Positions 1 through 6,210 are shown, counted from the first letter of the stretch. The stretch: 6,450 nt of DNA from UBA7374 sp965660635 (GCA_965660635.1 CBFIAS010000063.1:1-6450); one strand, 5' to 3'. The notes: a model not told the origin generated them from the sequence alone. Numbers and translations are program-made.

Positions 1-144
1 GCTGTCTTAGTTAATGCTGAGCTATCTGGCACTATTAATGTTGCGGGTGCCCCTTCATTTTCCGCCGTTCCCGAGCCATCCACCTACGCAATGTTTGCAG
101 GTGCCCTGGCACTCGGCTACGTGATGATCCGTCGCCGCCGCTAG
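1..144 (+). CDS. PEP-CTERM sorting-domain protein, C-terminal fragment
   Basis: The 47 visible residues are the end of a protein whose start lies left of the window. The tail shows the three parts of a PEP-CTERM signal in order: the VPEPSTYAMF motif (about residues 29-38 of the fragment), a short hydrophobic stretch rich in Ala, Gly and Leu, and a terminal RRRR just before the TAG stop. In known systems such proteins are exported, then recognised and processed at the membrane by an exosortase, and become extracellular or surface material. The upstream visible part (SGTINVAGAPSFSAV) is consistent with the end of a beta-rich secreted domain but does not identify it. A strong terminator 43 bases downstream suggests that this is the last gene of its transcript. 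The class is clear; the specific function cannot be told from this fragment. Confidence 0.9.
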   Translation, partial: AVLVNAELSGTINVAGAPSFSAVPEPSTYAMFAGALALGYVMIRRRR

Positions 145-187
145 TTCTTGTCGAAAGGCAAGATAGCACAGGTAATGCTTCTTTAGC

Positions 188-217
188 AAAGCCCCGGCCA
201 ACCGGCCGGGGCTTTTT
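188..217 (+). terminator. Rho-independent terminator after the PEP-CTERM gene
   Basis: A perfect 12-bp stem (AAAGCCCCGGCC pairing with GGCCGGGGCTTT) closes a 4-base AACC loop and runs into five T residues. It sits 43 bases after the PEP-CTERM stop codon. This is a textbook intrinsic terminator for the left-hand gene. The A/T ends of the stem would also let it work weakly in the other direction. Confidence 0.92.
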
Positions 218-237
218 CATGTCTGCCGGTAGGAAAG

Positions 238-297
238 AAGAAAGGGGTCATTTCGTAATGTTTAGGCGGAAAGAAAGGGGTCATTTCGTAATGTTTA
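238..297. repeat. 27-bp tandem direct repeat (two copies)
   Basis: Two identical 27-bp copies occupy 238-264 and 271-297, separated by six bases (period 33). The shared core contains GGGGTCATTTCGTAATG. Seen directly in the sequence. Short GGGGTCA-type repeats of this sort are often found beside IS200-like/RAYT transposase genes in other bacteria, so these may be the outer ends left by such an element. That link is inference, because no transposase gene is present here. Confidence 0.8.
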
Positions 298-596
298 AGG
301 TTGGCAAAAAAGTCCGAAAAGGGGATCCGTCCAATTTTCCATGTATAGGATCTTCATGAAAAGAGGAGATCAAGGGTACAGGTTCAGGACATGGGTAAGA
401 CTTCGACGTTCGATGTTCGCAAGTTCGACGTTCAACGTCCCCCGGCTTCGTGTTCCTTCGCGAACCTTCGCGGGAAAAACAATTCATTCCTGCCTTCCTG
501 CTTTCCTTATTCCACTCCAGTCATCCTGACTTAGCAGCAGCTTCGCGGGCAAAAAACAGAACGCTCCTGAGTATGCATCCGCCCGGATCCCGGAAA
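298..596. other. Intergenic region with short degenerate repeats, no gene seen
   Basis: I find no convincing gene here on either strand; the open frames are short and lack family features. The region holds two copies of TTCGACGTTC (402-411 and 424-433) embedded in similar GTTCGATGTTC/GTTCAACGTC text. It also holds a CTTCG-rich stretch (about 445-475) and two similar strings, CTTCGCGGGAAAAAC (466-480) and CTTCGCGGGCAAAAAAC (541-557). These look like decayed copies of dispersed intergenic repeats rather than coding or structured RNA sequence. Confidence 0.5.
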
Positions 597-625
597 TCGA
601 CAATGAACCAAAAAATAGGCATAAT
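597..625 (+). promoter_or_regulatory. Putative sigma70 promoter for the HA-repeat gene
   Basis: TCGACA (597-602) and CATAAT (620-625) each match the sigma70 consensus at 5 of 6 positions and are separated by exactly 17 bases. Transcription would start near 632, leaving a leader of about 60-100 bases before the HA-repeat gene. A second, similar A-rich segment with TATAAA (642-647) follows as part of an imperfect 22-base repeat (609-652). It has no good -35 partner. This is the only strong promoter-like match noticed upstream of the gene. Confidence 0.45.
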
Positions 626-729
626 GCGATAAAAAAATAGGTATAAAATGATTTTTAGCTTGCAAGATGCATCTAGTTTGGTGAGGGTGTTTGGCTCGCC
701 TGTTCCGCGGCGGGTTGCCGGCCGTATCG

Positions 730-3700
730 ATGTCAGTGATCACGCAAGAGAGAAAAGAGAAGAAGGAGACCGTCGGGCGCTCGTACGGCCTGCGGGATCA
801 TGAGCGGATGATGGTGCGGCTGCGGCGGCACATTGAAAAGCACGGGCCGCTGGAGCACACCAGGCACGAATCGATCGACACGGGGCTGGTGCTGTGGTCG
901 CGTTATGTGCGGAGCCACATGGGCGAGATACCGGACGAGTGGATCGCGCGTCTGCAGGAGGCGGGCTTTTTCAATAACAGGGAACTGAAATGGCTGGAGT
1001 GTTTGGAGCGGTTGAAGCACTTCAAAGCAGGGGATGGTTCGGCGCGCAGCCGGGCAAAAATTGCCAAGGCCTGCTATAGCTGGGCCTATTTGCAGCGAAA
1101 GAAGCGGGAGAAGCTGGAGGCGTACCAGATCGTGCTGCTCGACCGGACCGGATTTGACTGGATGCTGAAGGCCCGCAAGCGGCCGGTGAAGTCGTGGGAG
1201 GAGCAATTTGAAAGGCTGCTGGCCTACAAGGAGCGCTTCGGGCATTGCCGGGTGCCGAGATGCTGGGCGGAAGATTGCGGCCTGGTCAGCTGGGTGAGCA
1301 GGATACGCGCAGAGTACAAACGCGGCCAGATGCCCAGGGATCTAGAGAATCGCCTGCGGGCCGTCGGGTTCGTCTGGGACATTGCCGAGTGGCGTTGGGA
1401 GCAGCAGTTTGCCGCGTTGAAGCGCTACAAGAAGCGCTTCGGGCATTGCCGGGTGCCCAATACCTACAAGAAAAACATGCCGCTGGCCTTATGGGTGGGG
1501 AACATTCGTTCGCGTAAAGACCGCCTGAGCCCGGAGCAGGTGGCGCGGCTGGACGCCCTCGGGTTTCACTGGGACGTTTTCGAGAATTTATGGGAGCGGA
1601 GTTTCGAGCGGCTGCGGGAGGGCGTGGAACAAAACGGGGGAAGGATCCTCCCGAAGATTTGGAACAGTGACCGGCAGATGAAGACTTGGGTGTCGGAGCA
1701 GAGGGTCAATAAGAGGAACGGCAAGCTGCCGGAAGACCGCCGGAAGCGCCTGGAGGCCATTGGCTTCACTTGGGAGGGCGAAAAGGCCACGTCCTGGGAG
1801 CGTCAGTTCGCCGCGCTGGAAGACTTCCGGAAGCGCTTCGGGCACTGCCGGGTGCCGTACGACTGGCCGGAGAGCCCCTCGCTCTTCTCATGGGTCGATA
1901 CGCAGCGCGAGTACTGCAAGAAGGGCATCCTGCGGGAGGATCGCCGGAAGCGGCTGGAGAGGCTCGGGTTCATTTGGGACGTGTACGCATGGCGGTGGGA
2001 GCAAAGCTACGGCGAGCTGGAGGCCTTCAAGGCAGAAAACGGGCACTGCCGGGTGCCGTGTAAGTGGAAGAAGAATCCAAGCCTCGGCTCGTGGGTGAGG
2101 ACCCAGCGGCTAAACCGGTGCAAGCGAACAATAGGCGCGGAGCGGGTGGCCCGGCTGGACGCCCTCGGCTTCGATTGGGAAATCGACCTTGAAAAAGAAA
2201 AGGAGTATACTTGGGAGGGGCAGTACACGAGCTTGCTGGTCTTCAAGGCGGTGCATGGCCACTGCCGGGTCTCCAAGCTGCATGAAAACGATGGGCCGCT
2301 GCGGCGTTGGGTCGCTGCTGTGCGGCGAGGTGACTTCAAGTTGACTCCCGGGCAGCGGCAGGCGCTCAATTTGATCGGCTTTGTCTGGAAAATGGCGGAC
2401 TGGCAGTGGGATCAGAAATTCGCCGAATTGGAGGGCTTCAAGGAGCGCTACGGGCACTGCCGGGTGCCGGCGCACTGGCCGGAGAACACGTCTCTTGCAC
2501 GTTGGGTGGGCTGTCAGCGGAAGAGGAAGCGCAGCGAGGAAATCGCTATGGATCAGGCAGCGCGGCTGCAGGCGCTGGGTTTCGAGTGGATTGCCCCGAT
2601 GGCAAAACCGGCGGTATCCGCAAGGCGCGCAAAAATCCAGGAGAAGCGCTTCACCGAATTGCTTGAATACAAGGAGCGCTACGGGCACTGCCGGGTGCCG
2701 GTGCGTTGGCCGGAGAACCGCATTCTGGGCCTCTGGGTAGAAAAGTTGCGCGCAAAGCACAAACGGGGCCTGCTGCCGGAGGATCAACGCAAGCAGCTGG
2801 ATGGGATCGGATTCGTCTGGGACTTAGCCGGGTGGCATTGGGAGCAGCAGTTCGCCGCTTTGGAGCGTTACAAGAAGCGCTTCGGGCACTGCCGGGTGAC
2901 GGGCAGTTGGAAGGAGGATCCGGGGCTGGCCACTTGGGTGGGGAACATGCGTTCGCGTAAAAAGCGCCTGAGTCCGGAGCAGGTGGCGCGGCTGGACGCC
3001 CTCGGCTTCGAGTGGAGGATCGTCACGAAGGAAATCAGCCGGGACTCCTGGGAGGAGCGCTTTGCCCAGTTGGAGGCCTTCAAGGCAGAACACGGGCACT
3101 GCCGGGTGCCCAATACCTACAAGAAAAACATGTCGCTGGCCTGTTGGGTGGGGAACATGCGTTCGCGTAAAAACCGCCTGAGCCCGGAGCAGGTGGAGCG
3201 GCTGGACGCCCTCGGGTTTCACTGGGACGTTTTCGGGGATTTATGGGAGCGGGGTTTCGAGCGGCTGCGGGAGGGCGTGCGGCGCAACGGGGGCGTCTTT
3301 TCACCAAAAGTCTGGAAAGGGGATGCCAACCTGCGGTCATGGGTGTTTTTGCAGAAAACCAAGAAACAGAAGGGCGAATTGCTGGAAGACCGACAGAAGC
3401 GGCTGGAGGCCATCGGCTTCACCTGGGAAAGCGAGATGGCCACAGCCTGGGAGCGGAGGATCGCCGCTCTGGAAGACTTCCGGAAGCGCTTTGGGCACTG
3501 CCGGGTGCCGCACGGCTGGCCGGAGGATCCCTCGCTTTTCGGCTGGGTGGACAACCAGCGCCAAAAGCACCGGACGGGAATCCTCCGGGAGGATCGCCGA
3601 AAGCAGCTGGAGAAGCTCGGGTTCACCTGGAGCGTGGACGCATGGCGGTGGGAGCAAAGCTACGGCGAGCTGGAGGCCTTCAAGGCAGAACACGGGCACT

Positions 3701-3864
3701 GCCGGGTGCCGTTGAACTGGAAGAAGAGTCCAAACCTCGGCTCGTGGGTGAGGGCTCAGCGGCTAAACCGGCGCAAGCGAACAATAAGCGCGGAGCGGGT
3801 GGACCGGCTGGACGCCCTCGGCTTCGAGTGGGGGCATGCGGAGACCCTCACTGTCCCCCGTTGA
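730..3864 (+). CDS. Helicase-associated (HA) domain tandem-repeat protein without helicase core
   Basis: The protein is about 1044 residues and almost entirely tandem units of the helicase-associated domain (Pfam HA family). The consensus is W-E-x-x-F-x-x-L, then Y/F-K-x-R-F-GHCRVP, then L-x-x-WV-x-x-QR, then L-x-x-x-R-x-x-L-x-x-LGF-x-W. Thirteen clear units of 64-79 residues start at residues 155, 221, 287, 355, 421, 494, 558, 637, 702, 773, 838, 906 and 972. Two degenerate units occupy roughly residues 26-154. No Walker A, DEAD/DEAH or other helicase motif, signal peptide or membrane segment is visible. HA domains are small helical modules presumed to bind nucleic acid; that role here is inference. 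The protein is rich in Arg, Lys and Trp. The start is uncertain: ATG at 730 has no clear ribosome site, whereas TTG at 691 (13 codons longer) has GAGGG only 3 bases upstream. The C-terminus stops just after the last unit. Confidence 0.88.
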   Translation: MSVITQERKEKKETVGRSYGLRDHERMMVRLRRHIEKHGPLEHTRHESIDTGLVLWSRYVRSHMGEIPDEWIARLQEAGFFNNRELKWLECLERLKHFKAGDGSARSRAKIAKACYSWAYLQRKKREKLEAYQIVLLDRTGFDWMLKARKRPVKSWEEQFERLLAYKERFGHCRVPRCWAEDCGLVSWVSRIRAEYKRGQMPRDLENRLRAVGFVWDIAEWRWEQQFAALKRYKKRFGHCRVPNTYKKNMPLALWVGNIRSRKDRLSPEQVARLDALGFHWDVFENLWERSFERLREGVEQNGGRILPKIWNSDRQMKTWVSEQRVNKRNGKLPEDRRKRLEAIGFTWEGEKATSWERQFAALEDFRKRFGHCRVPYDWPESPSLFSWVDTQREYCKKGILREDRRKRLERLGFIWDVYAWRWEQSYGELEAFKAENGHCRVPCKWKKNPSLGSWVRTQRLNRCKRTIGAERVARLDALGFDWEIDLEKEKEYTWEGQYTSLLVFKAVHGHCRVSKLHENDGPLRRWVAAVRRGDFKLTPGQRQALNLIGFVWKMADWQWDQKFAELEGFKERYGHCRVPAHWPENTSLARWVGCQRKRKRSEEIAMDQAARLQALGFEWIAPMAKPAVSARRAKIQEKRFTELLEYKERYGHCRVPVRWPENRILGLWVEKLRAKHKRGLLPEDQRKQLDGIGFVWDLAGWHWEQQFAALERYKKRFGHCRVTGSWKEDPGLATWVGNMRSRKKRLSPEQVARLDALGFEWRIVTKEISRDSWEERFAQLEAFKAEHGHCRVPNTYKKNMSLACWVGNMRSRKNRLSPEQVERLDALGFHWDVFGDLWERGFERLREGVRRNGGVFSPKVWKGDANLRSWVFLQKTKKQKGELLEDRQKRLEAIGFTWESEMATAWERRIAALEDFRKRFGHCRVPHGWPEDPSLFGWVDNQRQKHRTGILREDRRKQLEKLGFTWSVDAWRWEQSYGELEAFKAEHGHCRVPLNWKKSPNLGSWVRAQRLNRRKRTISAERVDRLDALGFEWGHAETLTVPR
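1390..2208 (+). repeat. HA super-repeat block 1 (four units)
   Basis: Four consecutive HA units beginning at 1390, 1588, 1792 and 1990 correspond in order to the last four units of the gene (3046-3861). The nucleotide offset from 1456 onward is a constant 1653 bases. The match includes unit-specific features: PNTYKKNM in the first unit, LWERxFERLREG in the second, EDFRKRFGHCRVP in the third, and WRWEQSYGELEAFKAE in the fourth. By hand count the first unit after GHCRV is identical at 37 of 44 residues and the fourth at 53 of 64. This indicates block duplication within the gene. Confidence 0.85.
3046..3861 (+). repeat. HA super-repeat block 2 (four units)
   Basis: This is the second copy of the four-unit block, with units at 3046, 3241, 3445 and 3643. 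Its first unit is chimeric. The part up to GHCRV resembles the fourth unit of the block (LEAFKAExGHCRV), and the part after it matches the first unit of block 1 (PNTYKKNM onward). The last unit diverges right after LDALGFEW and the protein ends ten residues later, whereas the block-1 counterpart continues through an acidic/lysine linker into another unit. Confidence 0.82.
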
Positions 3865-3936
3865 CGGTCTCGTTGTCCGGGAAATTGGCAGAATATATTC
3901 ACCCATCCCAAGCTCCGCCCCCGTGCCCCCGTGTGA
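3865..3936. other. Short intergenic spacer after the HA-repeat gene
   Basis: No gene is seen. A GAGACC/GGTCTC inverted pair (3841-3846 and 3866-3871) spans the stop codon but has a 19-base loop and no T run, so it is not called a terminator. A CTCCG...CCCCGTGTGAGAG string (about 3914-3939) resembles the CCTCCGTGGCTCCGCGTGAGA text at about 5898-5918 that precedes repeat C. It may be a conserved outer part of the dispersed element. Confidence 0.4.
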
Positions 3937-4190
3937 GAGCGCAGATCATAGAAGCTTGGCCCAGGAATCGGCACGAATCATCACGAATTGGTAAGAAAAA
4001 ATCCGAATCGTTATCGTTATCGAAATCCAAATCGATTTCGATTTCGATGCCGATAGCGATGCCGATGCCGATGCCGATAACGATTGCGATTGCGATAACG
4101 ATTGCGATTTGGAATTCGACTTTTGGCAAATTGAAAAAGGGAGAGCACGGAGATGGATGAAGATAGGTTTATACACAGATTCACGCGGAT
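3937..4190. repeat. Compound dispersed repeat, copy A (full length)
   Basis: The order is: a left flank beginning GAGCGCAGATCATAGAAGC, CACGAAT-type direct repeats (about 3965-3990), and an A-run. Next come an ordered hexanucleotide core (about 4001-4112) and a right flank containing GGAATTCGACTTTTGGC, then an ACGGAGATGGATGAAGATAG stretch ending in ACACAGATTCACGCGGATG. The core runs through ATCGTT, ATCGAA, TTCGAT, GCCGAT/AGCGAT, AACGAT and TGCGAT units. Its two ends (4003-4027 and 4088-4112) are complementary at 21 of 25 positions. The hexamers contain no stop codons in several frames, which creates low-complexity open frames I regard as spurious. Confidence 0.85.
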
Positions 4191-4370
<180 letters not shown>

Positions 4371-4465
4371 ACTGTGCGGTGCATTGGATAAGCCTCCGTG
4401 TCCAGGTGTTTATCTCACACAGAGCCTTGTTCAATCGGTTGCCGTCCCATTCGCCCTGCGGCCGC
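4371..4465. other. Intergenic spacer upstream of the toxin-antitoxin operon
   Basis: No gene is seen. The segment contains a CTCCGTGT (4394-4401) and ACACAGAG (4417-4424) near-inverted pair with a 15-base loop. This is related to the CTCCGTG-type strings near repeats A and C. It is too weak to call a terminator or operator. Confidence 0.35.
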
Positions 4466-4494
4466 TTGACATAGTCCAGTTTTTCGACCATATT
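4466..4494 (+). promoter_or_regulatory. Putative promoter of the toxin-antitoxin operon
   Basis: A perfect TTGACA (4466-4471) is followed after 17 bases by CATATT (4489-4494, 4 of 6 to the -10 consensus). The expected transcription start, about 7 bases after the -10 box, falls at or next to the antitoxin ATG (4501), so the message may be leaderless. No Shine-Dalgarno sequence lies before that ATG, which fits. Toxin-antitoxin operons are commonly repressed by their own antitoxin at such sites, but no clear operator palindrome is seen here. Confidence 0.5.
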
Positions 4495-4500
4495 AAGCGC

Positions 4501-4737
4501 ATGAAAACACTTCTGGTATCTGAGTTTAAAACGAAGTGCGTAGGCGTATTGAATGAAGTGGCGGACTACGGCGAAGAGGTCGTCGTGACCAAGCGGGGCA
4601 AGCCCCTCGCACGCATCGTGCCGGCCGGTGAACCGCGAAGCGGCCACCGGGCAGCCGGAGACCGCGCCCGGGATTCCCGGATCACCGGCGATGTTGTCGA
4701 TCCAGGCAGCGGCAACGACTGGGAATCCTTGGTATAA
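4501..4737 (+). CDS. Phd/YefM-family antitoxin of a type II toxin-antitoxin system
   Basis: This 78-residue protein has the hallmarks of the prevent-host-death antitoxin family. The N-terminal DNA-binding part has SEFKTKC (residues 7-13), a NEVADYGEEVVVTKRGKP core (18-35) and ARIVP (37-41). The C-terminal toxin-binding tail has ITGDVVDP and ends in DWESL, as in antitoxins paired with PIN toxins. In the family, the N-terminal half binds the operon promoter and the tail wraps around and inhibits the toxin. The ATG at 4501 is chosen because the family begins just before the S-x-F-K motif and because a promoter lies immediately upstream. Upstream in-frame extension would run through the promoter. 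Its TAA abuts the toxin GTG with no gap, as expected for a coupled operon. The role is inferred from family and context. Confidence 0.9.
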   Translation: MKTLLVSEFKTKCVGVLNEVADYGEEVVVTKRGKPLARIVPAGEPRSGHRAAGDRARDSRITGDVVDPGSGNDWESLV

Positions 4738-5139
4738 GTGACCTACCTGCTGGATACCCATGTGCTTCTCTGGTTCCGGATCGATCCGGAACAGCTTGGC
4801 CCCAAAACACTCCGTCTGCTGCAAAACCGCAAAACATCCATTGCCCTTTCCGTTGTATCCGCCCTCGAGCTGGCGCAACTCGATTTCAAGAAGCGGATCG
4901 AACTGGGCGAGAGCCCCGACGCATGGTTCAACGACAGCGCCCGGCATTTCAACTGCCGCCCCACCCGGATCGACCCGGAAATCTGCGCCGCCGCCTACCA
5001 ATTGCCCGGAAACTTTCATGCCGATCCAGCCGACCGCCTGCTCGTCGCCACTGCGCGTGCCCTGAAATACACGCTGGTCACTGCCGACCGCCGGCTCCTC
5101 GGCCAATCCTGCTGCCGCACCCGCAATGCCGCCACCTGA
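4738..5139 (+). CDS. vapC: VapC-type PIN-domain ribonuclease toxin
   Basis: The protein has 133 residues, near the usual VapC length. The PIN-domain acidic residues are in their expected places: Asp6 in YLLDTHVLLW, Glu44 in VSALELA, Asp99 in HADPADRLLVATA and Asp117 in LVTAD. Known VapC toxins are Mg-dependent endoribonucleases that cut tRNA or rRNA and stop translation until the antitoxin binds them. The start is the GTG directly after the antitoxin TAA. The lack of a gap, the weak start codon and the absence of a clear ribosome site suggest translational coupling and lower toxin than antitoxin synthesis. The C-terminal tail (SCCRTRNAAT) is unusual; relatives often end with a short PHV-x-T-x-W-like strand, so the extreme C-terminus may have drifted. 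The catalytic set is intact, so activity is plausible. The RNA target cannot be predicted. Confidence 0.92.
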   Translation: MTYLLDTHVLLWFRIDPEQLGPKTLRLLQNRKTSIALSVVSALELAQLDFKKRIELGESPDAWFNDSARHFNCRPTRIDPEICAAAYQLPGNFHADPADRLLVATARALKYTLVTADRRLLGQSCCRTRNAAT

Positions 5140-5216
5140 CCGGGAAAGTTCGCCGAAGCCTGCACTTGCCAATCGGCAGTCTTCCGGGCAAGCATGATAC
5201 GATACAACAAGCACAG

Positions 5217-5819
5217 ATGGATAAGCAGCCAGAACTTATTGTCAAAAACCGCGAATGGGCGGCCTCTCAAGAAGACAACACTCCGGGCATTTTTCATAAA
5301 AGCGCGACTGGGCAAAGCCCGGAATACCTCTGGATCGGGTGCTCCGACAGCCGTGTGCCCCCCTGCCGGATCACTGGCAGCGAGCCCGGGCAGATTTTCG
5401 TCCACCGCAACGTGGCCAACATCGTCCTGGAAGACGACGCCAACCTGCAGGCCGCCCTGCAGTATTCCGTCGAGGCGCTCAAAGTGCCCAACATAGTGGT
5501 CTGCGGGCACTACCGCTGCGGCGGAGTGCAAGCCGCACTCAACGGATGTCCCTATGAGAGTGTCAACAAGTGGGTCCGCCCCATCTCAAAATTGGCCCGC
5601 GAAAAGGCCGGAGAACTCTTCAAACTCAGCGAAACCGCACGGATCGACCGCCTCTGCGAACTCAATGTACTGGCACAAACAGACCGTCTCGCCAAATCCG
5701 CCGTAGTCCGCTCGGCCTGGGCAAACGGCCAGCCCCTGCAATTGCATAGCTGGATCTACCAATTGGACAACGGGCAACTCAAAGTACTGCGCGAACCGCT
5801 AAGTGGCGCATCCGCCTAG
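5217..5819 (+). CDS. can: Beta-class carbonic anhydrase (type II, Can-like)
   Basis: This complete 200-residue protein interconverts CO2 and bicarbonate in the cytoplasm. Zinc ligands Cys42, His98 and Cys101 lie in CSDSR and GHYRCGG, and the Asp44-Arg46 dyad is intact. EPGQIFVHRNVAN (56-68) and LCELNV (146-151) closely resemble E. coli Can. Trp39, Arg64 and Tyr181 are also present at the positions that form the inhibitory bicarbonate pocket of the H. influenzae and E. coli enzymes, so allosteric, pH-sensitive control is likely. The ATG at 5217 is chosen because MDKQPELIVKNREWA aligns with the family N-terminus; further upstream the frame is only the shifted shadow of vapC. No ribosome site is seen. 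A TGATACGAT extended -10-like string (5195-5203) could start a near-leaderless message, but this is weak. It lies 77 bases after vapC and is probably a separate unit. Confidence 0.95.
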   Translation: MDKQPELIVKNREWAASQEDNTPGIFHKSATGQSPEYLWIGCSDSRVPPCRITGSEPGQIFVHRNVANIVLEDDANLQAALQYSVEALKVPNIVVCGHYRCGGVQAALNGCPYESVNKWVRPISKLAREKAGELFKLSETARIDRLCELNVLAQTDRLAKSAVVRSAWANGQPLQLHSWIYQLDNGQLKVLREPLSGASA

Positions 5820-5950
5820 TCCGGGCATTGCACCTGTTATACCCCTTCGATTTGTAATACCTGATTGAAAACGGGCCTGTCTGGTGCGGTTATGAACCTC
5901 CGTGGCTCCGCGTGAGATAATTACGTCGTGCACGTGCTCCTTTTGAGAAC
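5820..5950. other. Intergenic region downstream of the carbonic anhydrase gene
   Basis: No gene and no convincing intrinsic terminator were found. A CCTCCGTGGCTCCGCGTGAGA string (about 5898-5918) matches the style of the CTCCG...GTGTGAGAG text just before repeat A. It may mark an outer, more decayed part of the dispersed element. Confidence 0.4.
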
Positions 5951-6210
5951 GCGGATGAGATTAGATCATAGAAACTTGGCCCACGAATCGGCACGAATCA
6001 TCACGAATTGTTAAGAAAAAATCCAAATCCAAATCGAAATCGAAATCGAAGTCGAGTTCGATGCCGATGCCAATCCAATGCCAATGCCGATAACGATAAC
6101 GATAACGATTGCGATTGCGATTGCGATTGTGATTTGGAATTCGACTTTTAGCTAATTGAAAAAGGGAGAGCACGGAGATGGATGAAGATAGGTTTATCCA
6201 CAGATTCACG
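5951..6210. repeat. Compound dispersed repeat, copy C
   Basis: This is the third copy, in the same orientation as A and B. It has the left flank GCGGATGAG...AGATCATAGAA.CTTGGCCCA, CACGAAT repeats, an A-run, then the hexanucleotide core in the same order (AATCGA, GTTCGA, GCCGAT, AACGAT, TGCGAT). The right flank has GGAATTCGACTTTTAGC, then ACGGAGATGGATGAAGATAG and a CACAGATTCACG end. The core has 12 units between the shared landmarks, one of them 5 bases long. Identity with copy A ends sharply after CACAGATTCACG (6199-6210), where the sequence switches to that leading into the transposase gene. Confidence 0.85.

Noticed and set aside
1192..3861. Regularly spaced GGGCACTGCCGGGTGCC strings as a CRISPR-like array
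   Set aside because: They are the codons for the GHCRVP motif in an open reading frame with a period of about 198 bases, and the sequence between them encodes related HA units rather than unique spacers.
3841..3871. Hairpin GAGACC...GGTCTC over the HA gene stop as a terminator
   Set aside because: The stem is only 6 bp with a 19-base loop, it overlaps the coding end, and there is no T run after it.
4003..4112. NNCGAT tract as a CRISPR array or a simple slippage microsatellite
   Set aside because: The period is 6 bases with no spacers, which rules out CRISPR. The ordered hexamer types shared among three copies argue against a simple homopolymeric-unit microsatellite.
3243..4160. A 305-residue plus-strand open frame overlapping the end of the HA gene and repeat A
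   Set aside because: Most of it is the shifted frame of the HA units and the rest is translated repeat A. No independent coding signal is seen.
5095..5139. Possible frameshift at the vapC C-terminus, since the alternate frame reads LLPHPQCRHL, resembling the PHV-x-T-x-W end of some relatives
   Set aside because: The alternate frame has no stop and would run straight into the carbonic anhydrase gene, and the resemblance is short. A divergent tail is the simpler reading.
4923..5216. Upstream extension of the carbonic anhydrase frame through vapC
   Set aside because: The extra 98 residues are the shifted reading of vapC and have no family similarity; the conserved N-terminus begins at the ATG at 5217.
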